NCBI GenBank assembly: GCA_025175895.1
Contig: CM046004.1
Coordinates: forward strand, 6,262,001-6,326,000
Length of the DNA: 64,000 nucleotides
Direction: 5' to 3'
Source: Wurfbainia villosa
Lineage: Eukaryota > Streptophyta > Magnoliopsida > Zingiberales > Zingiberaceae
Shown here in pieces: positions 22,231-33,170 of this stretch (position 1 is the stretch's first letter; each line of letters opens with the position of its first letter). Both the position numbers and the translations under genes were made by a program. Below the pieces are notes generated by a model, which did no database searches, had not been told where the DNA came from, and was given only the letters and a program-made list of their open reading frames with translations.

Positions 22231-22584
22231 CTAATTGTTGGTGTAATCGACTCAGGTCATGATTGACCTGACTCGAGTTTGACTTGAGTGATATTTTGAT
22301 GTTTGACATAGAGAGTTGACATTAATGTTTGACATTAATGTCTAATTTTGGTTTGGGGAGATTGTTGGTACAATCGACGCAGGTTATAATTGACCGGACT
22401 CGAGTTTGACTCGAAGGAGACTTTGATGGTTGACTAGGGTTGACCATGTGATTATGGGAAAGTCCAAGCATGGGTCTTGACAAGGTAAAGTCCAAGTCAT
22501 GGGTACTTGACATGGAAAGTCCAAGTGGGACACTTGACATTGAGAAAGTCCAAGTCTTGAGTACTTGGCATGGAAAGTCCAACA

Positions 22585-23813
22585 TGTAAGATCGATGAAG
22601 TGTGGATGTGGCCGGCTAGAGGGGGGTGAATAGCCCTCTTTCGTTCGATGACGTAATTCGCTTGTCTACAAAACTAATTAGCGCAACGAAAATAAACAAG
22701 ACAAGCAAATAAACAATGCAAAGGTAAAAACAATGCTAACAAGATAATATAACGTGGTTCGCGGCTATGTCGCTAATCCACGGTCCCCGATTCGTCCTCT
22801 GTGAATCACTCCGCAACCAAATCACTATTGGTCTCTCCTTTGCACTAAGCTAGGTGGAGGTAACCCTTACGACTTAAGAACACTCCTTCTTTTATAATAG
22901 ACGTGAAAGAAAACTAAGAGAAGGAGTTTGAATCTTGTGGAGCACTTGGATGATCACTTAGAGCATAAGCATTAGCCATCCAAAAGCCCACACCCTCTAT
23001 TTTTATAGAGAGGGTTGATTTCTTCCCATTGGTCGCCACCAGTCGACTGCTGCCCTTGGCAGTCGACTGGTGGCACTACAACGGTCTCCGAACACGTCGG
23101 ACCCCGACCGTTGTAGTCCAACGGATCCCTTGGCAGTCGACTGATGTATCCATCAGTTGACTGCTGCCTTCGTAGTCGACTAGTCGGCTACGAGCGGTTC
23201 TGTGGCCCAAACCCTCTTGACTAGTCGACTGCTGGGCCAAAATCCACTCAGTCGGATACCAGTCGAACCGCGTTCGACTCAGAGCAGTCGACTGTCATTT
23301 CATGGCAGTCGACTGGTGCCGTGTGAAACTCAAACTTAACAATCGTTTGAGCTTCCGACGGTCGGGTAAATCTCAACCCTTGCGGTCGAGCCTCCGACAC
23401 TCAACCATTCGATCAAGTTCACCTAATGAGTTACTTACAATTCACTCATTCTCTCATCTCATTCGAAGTCTCTCACTGAAGCTCTCTTCGTTCGTGGCCA
23501 CGTCCCTCGGCAGCATCAGGCGCACGACTCTGCAATGCTCCTTCGCGTCTCTTGCCTCCGAAGTCTGCTTCCTTGGCTTAGCTTCAAGTTATCTCGTTCG
23601 CACGGTCGCTCGGCAGCATCAAGCACACGACTCTGCAATGCTCCTTCTCCGACTCAAGCATGAGTTAGTGAGTGGTGAACCCGCCAAGGCTCTATGTGTG
23701 AATTACTAAGTCTTGCAAGACTCCAACGCACATATCAAAATATAATAACAACCTAACTTAAATCATTTGCCACACACATCAAAACCATATCACGGCAAGA
23801 GATTGCCCTAACA
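22585..23813 (-). repeat. 3' LTR of the gag-only element
   Basis: This LTR contains eight or more CAGTCGACTG or GTCGACT palindromes between 23038 and 23320. The rest aligns well with 26767-28027. Confidence 0.85.
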
Positions 23814-24966
23814 ATCTCTCCCTTTTTGATGTGTGACAATCCGTTTAAGTTAGGTAAAAATATTTGATAAAATATTAAGAAAGAAAAGCATGTAAATAAA
23901 CATGATTAGCAACTCTCCCTCTTAATACATGAAACTCCCCCTAAATGCATTCCCCCTTACTTAAACATGTATTTTTCTCCCCCTTTGACACCATCAAAAA
24001 TAATTAACAAAGTTTATACAGCATGACATCAAGTCTAGAGAGAAACGTAAACCAAAAAATAAGCCTTAAACCGTGTATCAAAAGTCGCTGGGCATTTTTT
24101 CAGGTGAGCAGTCGATTTCTATCAGTATGGCAGTCGACTGACACAATGAAATCCGAATTTCTGATTTTCTGGACGAATTTCAGAAATGCATTATAAATTC
24201 CAAAAAATTTGAAAAATAGTGAAATTTGGGGAACACATTTCTTTTAGGATTCTTTATCAATGAAAAATAGTTTTTCATGAAAAAACATTATATTTTCAAC
24301 GATTTACCAAAAATTCAAAAGCTTTAAAAACAACTAGTGTTTTGATCAAGTTTGTATCCATTTTAACACCTAGTTTTTCTTTGGATTGTTTCAAAACATG
24401 AACACACAGATTTTAAAGTAAGAAATTATTTTGAAAACATATGAAATATCCAACCATGATCTTTGAGCAATATGTCTATGAATTAAACATAAGTCTTCCC
24501 CATGATTGGTCTATTATTGCTATTTTGATACTTTAAATGACCATCTAGATGTCATAGGCATTAGTGGACATTTGTATCATCCTATCATCTCACTCATGCT
24601 AAGTTTTCAATCATGGTAGCCTATAGTGAGTGTGAGATGTATCCTAAGGTATTTGTATATACTTAACCATTATTTTCATGCAATTCTATCAAGGTTAAGT
24701 ATCATCCTATCATTCCACATGATCATAAAAACATATATGAATTAATTTTACATTATGACCATGAAACACATGTATTCATCAAATTGTTTTCATGCATTAG
24801 GTATTACATGATGATAATAAGGTAAACATTACCTAAAGCATGATTTATCTATTTATAGGTGTATTATCATCACCTAACACTATTTCAAAAATGTTGTCCC
24901 GACATCCTAAGTCAACCAAAAATATGATATAGGTAAATTCCATATGGTTGACTACCTAGGGTTTTC
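23814..24966. other. Non-coding interior of the gag-only element
   Basis: This is AT-rich sequence where an autonomous copia element would carry pol. No protease, integrase, RT or RNase H motif could be read on the coding strand. Two CAGTCGACTG-like motifs occur near 24110-24145. Confidence 0.7.
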
Positions 24967-26704
24967 CTAACCCTTTAGGATGGATTTAGGAACCCAATAT
25001 AAATTCTTGCATATGGGGTTCACTAAAAATTCTTTAGGGATCCATTTTCTAGCTATTACCTTCTTTTTATCTTGACCCCTAGCAATTAAGCATTTATAGG
25101 TCTTTTCATTTTTCTTTTCCTCATATCCTAGGCCTTTCTTATTGAAACTTGCTCTTTGGCTCCCAATTATCATGTTAAGGGTATTGGAGCCTATTGTAAA
25201 CTTTTCTAGGGCCTTGGTCAAATGATCTATCTTTTCTCTTAGGACCCTATTTTCTTCCATACATGCATCACTAACATTGAATGACATATATTCATGTGAG
25301 CATGCATCATCATTATTAGAAGAAATATTTTCATTTACATTTAAGCATGCTTTTTCTAATTTATTTTCTAAGTCCTTAATTTGAATTTGATCTAGCATGC
25401 TCTTATTTTTATTTTTAGCTCTAAATAGATCCTTAGTAAGACTAGAAACCATGAAAACTATTTTCTTGGGAGTTAGATTTATTACTATAGCTTCCATGTC
25501 TTCTTCTTCTTCGGATGAGGAGGATAGTGAAGAAGCTCCCCCTTCACTCGAGCTCTCCTCACTTGAGCTTACTTCTTCATTTTCGGAGGAGGAGCAATCT
25601 AGGTCGTCAAAGGCCATTAGGGCAAGGTTGGAGTAGACATGTTCTTCCTCTTCGGATGATGATGATGATGAAGAGGGATCATCCCATGTCCTTGCTTTGA
25701 GTGCTTTTGTCTTTCCTTTCTCTTTGGCCTTCTTCTCTTCTTCTTTCTTCTTGCTCCCCTTCTTCTTCTTCTTTTCTTCTTTCTTTTTTCCTTTCCTCTT
25801 TACTCTTGTTTAGGAGGGGACAATTATCCCTTATATGTCCCTCTCCTTAGCAATTGTAACAAATAACCTTTCCCCTTGGTCTTCTCCTCCTATCATTAGA
25901 TTTATTAAATTTGAAATCTTTTAATGCACGTCTTACCCTCCTTACCATATAGGCTTCTTCTGTGCTATCCATGGAGGAGGAAGAGGATGCTTCGTCGGAG
26001 GAGGAGGGAGTCTCCATCTTCTTCTTCCTCTTTTTGGCCAAAAGTGTCACTCTTCTTGAAGGTTGAATTCTTGGCTCTTCTATTATTCCTTCAAGTCTTG
26101 TTTCGTGAAGCTCCATTGTTGAGAAGAACTCCTCCAAGGTGTTCACTTCTAAATTCTTTGACATGTAGAAGGAGTCCACCATTGAACTCCATTTCGATGA
26201 CTGGGGAAAAGCGTCGATTGCTTTCATAAGCATATCCCGATTCGAAAGTTTTTCTCCTACACTTATTAGCCCAATTAAAATTTCTTTAAACCTAGAATGT
26301 AATGATGTTACCTTTTCTCCCTTTTCTAATTTGATGTTGCTTAATTGGGAGAGGAAGAGGTCTCTCCTTGCAAGCTTGGCTTCCGAAGTGCCTTCATGAA
26401 GTTCAACCAATCTCTCCCACATCTCCTTGGCACTTGAGCACTCCCCAATCTGGTTGATCTCTTGTTGGGGGAGCACATTGAAGAGATGGTGCTTGGCTTT
26501 TGAGTTTGCAAGGTGCTCTTCCCTTTGCTTTTTCGTCCACCTTGACTTCTCTATTTGTTCACCCTCTTCGTCCCTAGGCATCTCAAAACCGTTTTCCATT
26601 ATAAGCATAATATCGAAATCAATTTCAAAGAATACCTCCATTCTCTTTTTCCATCAAGAGAATTCGCCTTCAAATTTCGGTGGGTGGATGTTTGAGCCGG
26701 TCAT
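24967..26704 (-). pseudogene. Copia gag polyprotein, decayed
   Basis: The start is the ATG at 26704-26702 (MTGSNIHPPKFEGEFS, stop, WKKR), because this is the usual copia gag N-terminus. The frame then runs through the UBN2/gag region: KKQREEHLANSKAKHHLFNV, SAKEMWERLVELHEG, LHSRFKEILIGLISVGEKL, AFPQSSKWSSMVDSFYMSK, EEFFSTMELHETR. A CCHC zinc knuckle follows at about 25855-25810 (CYNC, stop, GEGHIRDNC). A frameshift in the Lys/Glu-rich linker leads to the second frame (25617-24967), with acidic Ser runs, a coiled-coil-like segment, MIIGSQRASFNKKGLGYE and KWIPKEFLVNP. Two stops plus one shift make it non-functional. Confidence 0.85.
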
Positions 26705-26766
26705 CCTTGATTGTGCTTGTTATGACGGTTAGTCCTCGACAAGCTTTCCTCGGCTCTGATACCACT

Positions 26767-28027
26767 TATAAGATCGATGAAGTGTGGATGTGGCCGGCTA
26801 GAGGGGGGTGAATAGCCCTCTTTCGTTCGATGACGTAATTCGCTTGTCTACAAAACTAATTAACGCAACGGAAACAAACAAGACAAGCAAATAAACAATG
26901 CAAAGGTAAAAACAATGCTAACAAGATAATATAACGTGGTTCACGCCTACGCCGCTAATCCACGGTCCCCGATTCATCCTCGGTAAATCACTCCGCAACC
27001 AAATCACTATTGGTCTCTCCTTTGCACTAAGTTAGGTGGAGGTAACCCTTACAACTCAAGAATACTCCTTTTACAATAAATGTGAAAGAAAACTAAGAGA
27101 AGAAGTTTGAATCTTGTGGAGCACTTGGATGATCACTTAGAGCATAAGCATTAGTCATCCAAAAGCTCACACCCTCTCTTTTTATAGAGAGGGCTGATTT
27201 CTTCCCGTTGGCCTCGCGATCACGCCCTTGGCGATCACGCACTACAACGACCTCCGAACACGCCGGATCCCGGCCGTTGTAGTCCAGCGGATCCTTAGCG
27301 ATCGTGATGTATCCATCGATCATTGCCTCCGTAGTCGATCGGCCGACGGCTACGAGCGGTCTAATAGCCCAAACCCTCTTGACCGATCATTGCGCCGTGA
27401 TCGACCGATGTCGGCATCATGATCAGTCAACATATGACGATCGGCATCACCGGGTCAAAATCCACTCGATCGGATACCCGGTCGAACGCTGACTCAGAGC
27501 AGTCGACTGCTATGAAATGGTAGTCGATTGGTGTCATGTGAAACTCAAACTTAACATTCGTTTGAGCTTCCGGCGGTTGGGTAAACCTCAACCCTTGCGG
27601 TCGAGCCTCCGACACTCAGTCATTCGGCCAAGTTCACCTAATGAGCTACTTACAATTCACTCATTCTCTCATCTCACTCGAAGTCCCTCGCCGAAGCTCT
27701 CTTCGTTCGCGGCCACGTCCCTCGGCAGTATCAGGCGCACGGCTCTGCAATGCTCCTTCGTGTCTCTTACCTCCGAAGTCTGCTTCCTTGGCTTCGCTTC
27801 AAGTTTTCTCGTCCGGCGGTCCCTCGACAGCATCAAGCGCACGGCTCTGCAATGCTCCTTCTCCGACTCAAGCATGAGGTAGTGAGTGGTGAACCCGCCA
27901 AGGCTCCATGTACGAATTACTAAGTCCTGCAAGACTCCAACGCACATATCAAAACATAATAACAACCTAACTTAAATCCTTTGCCACACACATCAAAATC
28001 ATATCACGGCAAGAGATTGCCCTAACA
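26767..28027 (-). repeat. 5' LTR of the gag-only element
   Basis: This LTR aligns with the left LTR over its whole length. Between about 27210 and 27420, however, the left LTR's CAGTCGACTG-type palindromes are replaced by CGATCA, CGATCAC or CGATCGT motifs at matching positions, while the text between motifs is conserved. Confidence 0.85.
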
Positions 28028-29210
28028 CAACATGGGTTGGCAAGGAAAAGTCCAAGCATGAGTCTTGGCATTTGAGAAGTCCAAGGGGTTTGATATTGGT
28101 GGCGTAAAGTCCAAGCAGGAGTCTTGGCGGCATAAGTCCAATGGTTGGCGGCGTAAAATCCAAGCAGAGTCTTGGTAGCATAAGTCTAATGTGCCTTGGC
28201 GATGTAGACACCGTTAGCATGACATAGTCGATGGAAGCACATAAAGGCTAGCGCAATGGATGAACAAGTCATGGATAACTTGGAGGGATCCGAGAGGCGT
28301 GAGGCTGACGGAAGTGGCTAGAAGGCTTAGGTCTTGGCTACGGGTGGTCTAGCAAGTATGGGGGAACCATACTTGGGTTAAAACCTCATGTTTGAGGTGT
28401 ATCAGTCGACTGGTGTAAGTCAACTAGGGTTTGACTGCGGGAATTGCCCTAGCAATCGACTGTCATAGGTGGGCAGTCGACTGATTGGCCGAGCAGTCGA
28501 CTGATCTTGTTATCAGTCGACTGATGCTCAGGTTTTGGGGCATAGAATGGAGTCTCACTCGACCGCTGCGGTCAGCATTCGAGTGATGGCTTGATCAGTC
28601 GACTGATGTACTAGCCGTTGGATTTTTCCAACGTGGATTACACCGTTGTCTCACAGCAACAGTGTCATCGGTTGACTGATGGTCCTGAGCAATCGACTGA
28701 TCGACGTTTTCCAGCCCAGGCAGAAGCTTTAAATGGAGCTCGTGGAGAGGAAAAAGTAAGTGATTTCTTGGACGTTCTTGAGGCGATTTGCTGCTGCAAA
28801 TCAGGGTCTTTAACCATGGTTCAAGCGATCAACAAGTAAGCAATCCAAAAGCATTTGTAAAGTATTTTCTTTACTTGTATTGCAGTGTATTTCATATCAT
28901 TTGCTTGTTGTATTTAGTTTATTGGTGTAAACTATTATAAGGGGTTTCTCCGCCTCCGACTTGTGTCGAGAAGGAGTATTTGTGATTAGTGATTGCGTGT
29001 GCATCACTAGAGCTCGATCCGTGGAGTAGGAATCGTTCGGTTCCGAACCACGTTATATCCTCGTGCATATCATATTTCGTTATTGCTATTTGTTTTATTA
29101 TTCCGCTATTCGCTAACGAAGTTTGTAGACGAACGCGAAACAAATTCCATCACGAACGAGCACGACGCTATTCACCTCCCCCCCCTCTAGCGTTCCAAGG
29201 ATCCTCAACA
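28028..29210 (+). repeat. Second part of the interrupted outer copia LTR
   Basis: This continues the LTR begun at 22363 after the gag-only insertion. It carries AAGTCCAAGC repeats, the CAGTCGACTG cluster at 28390-28700, CACGTTATATCC (minus strand GGATATAACGTG) and, near the end, the CACCTCCCCCCCTCTAG block shared with the other copia LTRs of the window. It ends AAGGATCCTCAACA. Confidence 0.7.
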
Positions 29211-29215
29211 CTAAT

Positions 29216-29930
29216 TTCTGAATTTCTTTCAGTTTCTAAAGTGAGGTCATATTTTGTAGGGCTTTAACCTTTTCTAGATTCACTTCAATTTCTTGCTCAG
29301 TCACAATATAGCCGAGAAAATGACCACATTGGACACCAAAGAGGGATTTACTCGAGTTGAGCTAATTGACTCCATACCTTCGCAATGTTTTAAAAGTTTC
29401 TGTCATGTCTGCTATAATATTCTTAGATTGGGTGGACTTTATAAGTATGTCATCCACGTAAACTTCGATATTCCGACCAATCTAATGTCGAAGACTCGGT
29501 CCATTAATCCTTGATATGTGGCTCCCACATTTTTGAGCTCGAATAGCATAACTGTATAGTAGAAGGTATCGTTCGATGTGACAAAACTAACTTTTTCTTG
29601 ATCCTTCTTTGCTTATGAGATTTGGCGATACCCCTGGTAAACATCGAGCATAGAAATTAATTCATATTCTGAGATTGAATCAACTAACTGATCTATTCAA
29701 GGTAGTGGGTAGCAATCTTTAAAACATGTTTTATTAAAGTTTTTAAAGTTTATACTTATTCTCCACTTACTCTCGGGCTTGGGTACCAAAACTATATTAG
29801 CCAGCCAGGAAGAAAATTGAAGTTCTTTGATATGTCTGGCTTACAATAATCTTTCAGCCTCGAATAGGATCAACTAGTCCTTTTCGAGGCCGAAGTACCT
29901 CTTCTTTTGCTTCAATGGGTGAGCTCCTGA
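29216..29930 (-). pseudogene. Tat-lineage gypsy: reverse transcriptase palm
   Basis: The minus strand gives, with stops and shifts, KKRRYFGLEKD, WLANIVLVPKPESKWRISIN, CFKDCYPLP, IDQLVDSISEYELISMLDVY, QGYRQIS, FELKNVGATYQGLMDRVFD and the catalytic VYVDDILIKSTQSKN (Asp pair near 29448). This order is that of Ty3/gypsy RT, of the Tat type by its neighbours. The 22236-29210 insertion splits it from the thumb and RNase H. Confidence 0.75.
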
Positions 29931-30272
29931 CAAAAGGTTCACTCTGTGCTCCATCACTATCCAAGAGATCCCGTCAACTTCTTCGGACCAGACAAAAACA
30001 TCATGATTGGAAGAGAGACATCTGATGACTTCTTGCTTTAACTTAGGAGGGAGATCTGCAGCTATCTTGATCGTCTTTTCTGGTTAATCCTGCCATATTT
30101 GTACTTCCTCGTCTTCTCTTTGGGGTGCCTCCTGCAGAGTGTAGACTTCCATACGTTCCACCCGTCGATTTTTTCTCGAGCTAACCCGCACTTCTTCCAC
30201 ATAATATTTCTTGGCGGCTTTCTGAAATCCAACTTCTTCTCCGATTTAATCATCAATCGAAAACTTCACCTT

Positions 30273-30480
30273 CTAATGGTATGTGAAGACCATCACCCAG
30301 AAGGAATGTAAGGTCGGTCTTCCCATAATTACGTTGTACGTGGAGGTGGCTTCTACCACTGTGAAAGTGGTAATTTTGATTTGGCAGAGTGGCTCTTCAC
30401 CCAAGGATAAGGGTAGGTCAATTCGGCCAAGAGGCAACACTTCATGTCCGAAAAATCCAAAAAGAGTTGTGTTCATCAGT
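30273..30480 (-). pseudogene. Tat-lineage gypsy: protease C-terminal region
   Basis: The frame reads TTLFGFFGHEVLPLGRIDLP, LSLGEEPLCQIKITTFTVVE and STYNVIMGRPTLHSFWVMVF. This is the conserved GxxxxPxGxIxLP...F.VV....YNxILGRP block that ends the protease region of Tat-type gypsy polyproteins. It sits between gag (right) and RT (left) in minus-strand order, as expected. Confidence 0.75.
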
Positions 30481-31402
30481 TGAAGCTTGGTTTGGTCAAT
30501 TTACATGCGGTCAAAGGTTTTTTTAAATAAAATATTAATCAAGCTACCTGTGTTGATGAATATCCGAGCTATGTCATAGTTGGCTATGGTAGCTCAGATC
30601 ACTAGCACGTCGTCATGAGGAGTCAATATTCCTCTCAAGTCTCCGAGCCTGAAACTGATTGAGGGTCCTTCAGCTTGTTCTCGGCTGGTTTCTACCTCCA
30701 TGTTTTCTAGGCGTCGACCATAAGCTTTCCTCCCCCAATTGGAGTCTCCATTTGTCGTTTCCTTTACGATCATATTAATTGTTCCTCGGTGAGGGGCATC
30801 TTATTTTTGTCGTTGAGAGTCTTCAGGTCGAGGGGTGTGTCATCTCAGGGGTTGCTCGAGAGACCTCCGGGGTACTTTGGCATTGCGATCAGGTTCTCTA
30901 GATCGAGGTCGATGCGTGTACCATGATGGCTCAGGTCTTACTCCAAGGTTTCTTTCCTAGTCTTTGACTACTTGTCGAATCTCCTTGGCTAACTTATGGT
31001 ATTCCTTTGTGGAATGCCTATATACCTAGTGAAAAGCGTAAAACCGTACTGGTCCTTGCGGTTGTCTCAGAGTAATAGGTGGGCTCAACGCTTCTAGCAC
31101 TATCTAAACTTTTTCTTTTACTCGGCTTAGGACACAGATGATGGTCAAGTGAGGCTCACATGCTCAGAAGAGAAATGGAATTTTCTTGTCTGGCCAAGCT
31201 GCATGTGATCTCTCCGAGTTGCCTCCCTCCCTTTTAGCTATCTAGACTTTTCCAGAATGATGTATTTCTCGACTTGACCCAGCATAATCTCATAATCAAC
31301 AAGAGGCCTCTTCATCAAAGATTTGAAGAAACCATCATCTCTCATTCCTTGAGAGAAGACATTGACAAGAGTCTCTGCAGTGGCAGAAGATATATCCATA
31401 GC

Positions 31403-32289
31403 TAGAGCTGTCAAATTGGGTCAAGTCTGTCGAGTTGGCTCGCCCCGCTAAATAATTTAGGTGGATTAGGTTGAAATTTTATCAACCCGTCATTTTGGTG
31501 GGCCTAAACGTATTGACTCCCGCGCGTTATGGGTCTAGACGAGTCGGCCCGCTGTGGGCACGGGTTGGCCCGCGGGTTGAGAAATGTCAAAAGATGGAAC
31601 ATGTGGAGATAAAATTATATAAGTTTTTTTACCAATATTATAATATTAATTAATAAAAGAAGTTTTTCACCATCACAATTTTCTTCTATCACATATACAC
31701 CTTAACAAAGTGTAAGAGAAATTAAGAGGAAATAACAAAATAATATTTGATGTACTCTGATACTTTTTTTTCTTGTATACTTTAATTGTTTTATATTATC
31801 TTATCATTATTATTCCAATCGACGTAGGAAATGATGACATATTAAAGTCAAATAATTATAAGAACTAAAAAATCTCAATTGGATCTATATTTAGAGGAGT
31901 AAAAATTTAAATTTATATATTATCAAGATTTAGATATTTTGGATCATTGGAAGAATAAAAAACATCGGTACTCTACTTTGTCGGTCGATAATTAAATCTC
32001 AATTATAAGATTTTAGTTACTTCAAATGTTTATTTTTTTAATCATGGTACTCCATTTGTCTTACCAATCATCGCCACAAACTCTAATACATTAGTAATTT
32101 TAGATATAGTTTTTTAATTTTTGTGCCCTGCGAGTTGGCCCACCTAACCTGCAACCCATCTTAGGTTGGGTCGGGTTGGAGATTTCTCAACCCGCCAAGA
32201 TGGTGGATCGGCCCGCCCCTCTCCGCTAAATGTTAGGTTAATGATGGGTTGACCCGCCTCGCCATGGGTCGGCCCGTTTGACAGCTCTA
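31403..32289. mobile_element. Non-autonomous hAT-like DNA transposon
   Basis: The left end TAGAGCTGTCAAATTGGG and the reverse complement of the right end (TAGAGCTGTCAAACGGGC) form terminal inverted repeats. The 8-bp duplication TCCATAGC (31395-31402) and TCCATAAC (32290-32297) differs at one base. Near both ends are GC-rich runs with GGCCCGC and GGGTTG motifs; the middle is AT-rich. No transposase is encoded. It is inserted in the Tat gag reading frame. Confidence 0.85.
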
Positions 32290-32297
32290 TCCATAAC

Positions 32298-32999
32298 CAC
32301 CCAATTGAAGCGTTGAATATAATCCCTCAAGGATTCCTGAGACCTCTACTTCATAGACAAAAGATTAATATTAGTTTTGTGGTACCTGTTACTACTAGCA
32401 AAGTGTTGCAGGAAGGCGGTACTCAGATCTTCAAAGGATCGGATAGAACCAACCGGCAGCCGATCAAACCATCTCTGAGCAGGTTCGGCTAAAGTCGTGG
32501 AGAAAACCTTGCACTTCACCCCTTCAATATATTGATGTAACAAAACAGCATTCTTAAATCAGCCCAGGTGGTCTTCGAGGTCTGAAGATCCATTGTATTA
32601 TCCTATTTGCAAGGATTTGAAATGTTTCAGCAGCTTTTCTGTTATTATGTTTTGAGAGAAAGGCATATCACAGCTGCTAATTAAAGTTTTTCCCTTTTTA
32701 TGATCTCTTTCAGGTGATTTTTGGGATACAACCCCTCGAGATTGTTCTTTCTATGGTGCAACTGATGATGATTCGGTCGGAGTTGGAAGTGTTAGGGTCG
32801 GAGCAGGAGATGCAAGAGTTAGAATTGGAGGTGCAGGAGCTAGAGCCAGAGGTGTTGGAGTCGGAATTCCAATTTGCGAGAAGTGCCTCTAAAGAATTTC
32901 CTCAATAGTAGTAGTGGCAAGCACAATTATATCCTCCCTCTTCAAAACTTCTTTTCTCGTTGATCCTTGGTTTTCCGAGTTTTCTCCATGATCTCTCAT
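32298..32999 (-). pseudogene. Tat-lineage gypsy: gag
   Basis: The likely start is the ATG at 32999-32997 (MRDHGENSENQGSTRKE). A Pro/Thr-rich stretch follows, then the Retrotrans_gag domain: EKLLKHFKSLQI, VKCKVFSTTLAEPAQRWFDR, LPVGSIRSFEDLSTAFLQHF, SSNRYHKTNINLLSMK and SQESLRDYIQRFN. Stops are present, and the hAT-like element interrupts the frame at 32289. The plus-strand 64-residue frame at 32714-32908 is the complement of the Pro-rich stretch. Confidence 0.75.
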
Positions 33000-33044
33000 C
33001 TCTACGTCTTAGCTTAGAATCTTCCCACATACAACACTAATTAT

Positions 33045-33170
33045 ATTCTGGTCCAAGACGTCTAGACAAGATGACTCAGTAAAATATCCAAGGGCGCAGT
33101 GAAGGTTGGTTGAGTACAAATCGATGAGTCTTCTAGATGTCGATGACAATCAAGCTCAAATAGGGGGGAA
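33045..33170 (-). repeat. 3' portion of the Tat 5' LTR
   Basis: This stretch lies between the degenerate primer-binding site (minus strand TAGTGTTGTATGTGGGAA, about 33029-33046) and the inserted solo LTR. It should join directly to 36446-37157 on the other side of the insertion. The primer-binding end is approximate. Confidence 0.45.

Larger units (their letters stand above)
22585..28027 (-). mobile_element. Gag-only LTR retrotransposon (TR-GAG type)
   Basis: LTRs at 22585-23813 (1229 bp) and 26767-28027 (1261 bp) flank a 2953-bp interior that encodes only a gag relative. A 5-bp duplication CAACA (22580-22584 and 28028-28032) marks the insertion into the outer LTR. The minus-strand LTR begins TGTTAGGGCAATCTC and ends TCTTACA or TCTTATA. 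The primer-binding site is the complement of GGCTCTGATACCA (26752-26764, initiator-Met type), and a polypurine tract (complement of ATCTCTCCCTTTTTG) abuts the left LTR at 23814. No protease, integrase, RT or RNase H is present between the gag end (about 24967) and the 3' LTR, so movement would depend on a related autonomous copia element. Confidence 0.85.
22236..29210 (+). mobile_element. Copia-type element with internal deletion, inserted in Tat RT
   Basis: A perfect 5-bp duplication CTAAT (22231-22235 and 29211-29215) brackets TGTTGG...CAACA ends. From the left it holds a 5' LTR stub (22236 to about 22320, TGTTGGTGTAATCGACTC), a polypurine tract (TTTGGGGAGAT near 22352), and a second LTR starting at 22363 (TGTTGGTACAATCGACGC). 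That LTR is split by the gag-only element and resumes at 28028-29210. The LTR is about 1.4 kb, and almost the whole interior is missing. It has dense CAGTCGACTG motifs at 28390-28700. Confidence 0.75.
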
